DNA of 31,938 bases from CAADGL01 sp964643885 (lineage in GTDB: Bacteria > Planctomycetota > Phycisphaerae > UBA1845 > Fen-1342), in assembly GCA_964643885.1 (NCBI GenBank), contig CAZXUI010000054.1, positions 1 to 31,938 on the forward strand, given 5' to 3'. Positions 30,201-31,938 of the stretch are shown in pieces; positions within the stretch are counted from its first letter, which is position 1, and every line of letters starts with the position of its first letter. A program made the position numbers and the translations under genes. The notes under the pieces are model-generated. The model was not told the DNA's origin and did not search any database. It saw only the letters and a list, made by a program, of their open reading frames with translations.

Positions 30201-30612
30201 AAGATTGTTTCCACGGCGTCAAGGCGCGTCCGGCCGCCGCCGGCGGCGCTCAGCGCTGCGAGTCCTTGCCGCGTGCGGCGCGGCGTGCACCGGGTATCCG
30301 CGGTGTCCTGCGCAGCGTCAGGCGCATCCGTCGCTTGCGGCGTGCAGCGCGCAGCGGCTCAGCGCCGAGCATGAATGATCGCTTCCTGTGCGAGTGCATC
30401 TTCCCTTCCTGGCCCTCCGCCACACGCGAGCGGGCGGATGTGATCTGCGAGCTGTCGGCCGCCATTGCTCTTGATCGGAAGCGTTCCCGGCGGAGGTTGA
30501 AGGAATTGCGCGGATCATTAAGAATCCGCCCGCAGACGTTGGTTTACCGGACGGAGTGCGGCGCGGCGTCGGCCGACGGTCGCGCCGGCGAGTCAGAGAG
30601 CGAGCGTGTGAT
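30201..30612. other. 412-base gap upstream of the HExxH lipoprotein gene
   Basis: No gene, repeat family member or RNA is recognised. Open frames on both strands give Arg-rich translations without family features. The downstream gene's promoter should lie here but is not visible. Confidence 0.45.
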
Positions 30613-31512
30613 GTGAGGCGGCGAGCTTCTTCCCGTGTGCTGTTACTGAGCGGGTCGCTGCTGTGGCTTGCTTCGTGCGCTGCGAGCGAGCGCACGCGTT
30701 CGCCGATGGAGCGTTCGCAGCCGCCGGCGGCGATCGAGCCGCCGCCGAGCGAGGTGGTCGAGAAGCTGCGGCTCGATCCGTTCTATCGCAAGTACATCAG
30801 CGCCGGCGGGCTGCCCGTGGTCTCGTCCGAGAAGGTCAGCGACTACGCGCTGCGCGAGGCGGCGTGGGTCGTCGAGCAGATGCTTGCGGGGCGCGAGGAC
30901 ATTCGCGCCGCGATGATCCGCAATCGCACGCGGCTGGTCGTGATGGCCTTCGACGAGCTGACGACGCAGATTCCTGAGCACAGCGACCTGCGGCCGGGCA
31001 GGTTCTGGGACCGGCGGGCGCGCGGGCTGGGCGCGACGCACGCCCGGCCGGCGGTGAGCTGCGGGGAGGAGAACCTGCTGCGCTACCCGGGCGACCCCTA
31101 CGACGCGGAGAGCATCCTTGTGCACGAGTTCGCCCACGCGATTCATCAGATGGGGCTCGAATCGATCGATCCGTCGTTCAATGAGCGGCTACAGGCGGCC
31201 TATGACGCGGCGATGGCTCAGGGGCTGTGGCAGGGAACCTACGCGGCGACGAATACGCACGAGTACTGGGCCGAGGGTGTTCAGAGCTGGTTCGACACCA
31301 ACCGGCAGAACGACGATCAGCACAACCACGTCGACACGCGCGAGGAGCTGTGCGAATACGACCCGCGGCTGGCGGAATTGATCCGCCAGACGCTGGGGCA
31401 CAGCGAGTGGCGCTATTCGCGGCCGGAGACGCGCGCCGGGCAGGGTCATCTGGCGGGCTATGACGCGTCGGCCGCGCCGCGTTTCGCCTGGCCGGCGGAG
31501 CTGGAGGCGTGA
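30613..31512 (+). CDS. Putative zinc metallopeptidase-like lipoprotein (HExxH)
   Basis: A 299-residue exported protein. The N-terminus (RVLLLSGSLLWLASC) ends in a good lipobox, so it is likely anchored by an acylated Cys near residue 22. The globular domain contains the zinc-protease signature HEFAHAIH (His171, Glu172, His175). About 45 residues later, NTHEYWAEGVQSWFDTN has Glu221 as a candidate third ligand, a gluzincin-like arrangement. The domain opens DPFYRKYISAGGLPVVSSEK and includes LVVMAFDELTTQIPEHSDL. The target is unknown; an anthrax-lethal-factor-like or related peptidase fold is possible. GTG at 30613 is my preferred start because it gives the best signal peptide, with AGAGAG about 12 bases upstream. 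The frame is open to a GTG at 30556, and GTG 30637 is another option. Confidence 0.78.
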   Translation: MRRRASSRVLLLSGSLLWLASCAASERTRSPMERSQPPAAIEPPPSEVVEKLRLDPFYRKYISAGGLPVVSSEKVSDYALREAAWVVEQMLAGREDIRAAMIRNRTRLVVMAFDELTTQIPEHSDLRPGRFWDRRARGLGATHARPAVSCGEENLLRYPGDPYDAESILVHEFAHAIHQMGLESIDPSFNERLQAAYDAAMAQGLWQGTYAATNTHEYWAEGVQSWFDTNRQNDDQHNHVDTREELCEYDPRLAELIRQTLGHSEWRYSRPETRAGQGHLAGYDASAAPRFAWPAELEA

Positions 31513-31938
31513 TACGCGGCGTACACGGCGGAGCAGCGGCGGGCGGTGACGCAGCCGGCCGGGCCGCGGCCCAGATGATCTTTTGGACTTTGGGCGTGAG
31601 CGGCGAGCGCAGGCAGCCTGCCTGCCCCAGACAAGCGTGTCCGGGATCGCACGCACTTACTGCTGGCGTGAGCATGCCGCAGGAATCGATGGGGCGGGAC
31701 TCTGTGCCCGTCGGTTGCCCCAGAATCTCCTGCGCCGGGCTCGGAACCACTCGACTGCTGACCCGTCTGCCAGCTCCGCGGCGGTTGGCGCAGTGCGCTG
31801 TGTGAATTCGCTCGCCAACCGGCAACACGGGGCCGCGTCTCCCCTTTCTCTGAGGCGGCGGACCGTTTTCGCGCCGCCGCGTCCGTTTGTGGCACGCGGT
31901 GTGCTGCGAGTTCATCCGCGTTTCTCCTGACGTGTATG
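31513..31938. other. 426-base terminal gap
   Basis: I see no supported gene, hairpin family member or RNA between the lipoprotein stop and the window edge. Frames on both strands are open but give low-complexity or mixed translations. Confidence 0.5.

Overview
This is a GC-rich, gene-dense bacterial chromosome segment, most likely from a planctomycete and probably near the class Phycisphaerae. The assignment is an inference from several traits: a secreted TIGR03790-type protein ending in a dockerin-like repeat pair, a zinc ribbon of the CPxCGYxLxGL...CPECG type, many lipoproteins and secreted proteins of unknown function, and small zinc-ribbon proteins. I see no rRNA, tRNA, CRISPR array, transposase or phage structural cluster. 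High GC makes long spurious antisense frames common, so calls rest on recognisable protein content plus ribosome binding sites.

Layout. 1-1198: a small STAS-domain (anti-sigma-factor antagonist type) gene sits between two copies of a direct repeat built from hairpins. 1199-5013: a secreted TIGR03790/dockerin protein converges on a two-gene minus-strand unit (unknown protein, then a PHB-depolymerase-like esterase). 5144-6591: an M20 amidohydrolase is translationally coupled to a small zinc-ribbon protein. 6731-9390 (minus): an alpha/beta hydrolase, then ribosomal proteins L20 and L35, with a secreted DUF6265-like protein upstream. 9970-14833: a truncated secreted-protein fragment, a large lipoprotein, a fucose-isomerase-fold protein, a zinc-ribbon membrane protein, and an exported protein with collagen-like repeats and a phage-tail-collar domain. 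15319-17653: the ergothioneine pair egtB-egtD. 17784-19916: an alpha-glucan phosphorylase. 20043-21428: an alkaline-phosphatase-superfamily enzyme. 21828-24628: a small membrane protein divergent from an asd - GNAT acetyltransferase - inorganic pyrophosphatase operon. 24918-25874: a membrane/zinc-ribbon protein that looks like an in-frame fusion of a tandem duplication. 26464-30122: a PcrA/UvrD helicase and a GAF-SpoIIE phosphatase. 30613-31512: an HExxH lipoprotein.

The most unusual content is non-coding. The intergenic spaces carry several families of short perfect hairpins. The main family has a constant five-base loop (GCCAA, or TTGGC on the other strand), constant outer flanks (TCAGA / TCT) and stems whose sequence changes between copies while base pairing is mostly kept. 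Copies lie in opposite-facing pairs and often sit between convergent genes. A second set of hairpin designs, together with a TGTCACN heptamer tandem repeat, fills the gaps at 21429-21827 and 25887-26463.

Most genes are housekeeping or solitary. The clearest cooperating sets are egtB-egtD (ergothioneine), asd-GNAT-ppa (close spacing, probable operon), rpmI-rplT (large ribosomal subunit) and the M20/zinc-ribbon pair. The STAS and SpoIIE-type proteins belong to families that act together in partner-switching, but they are about 28 kb apart here.
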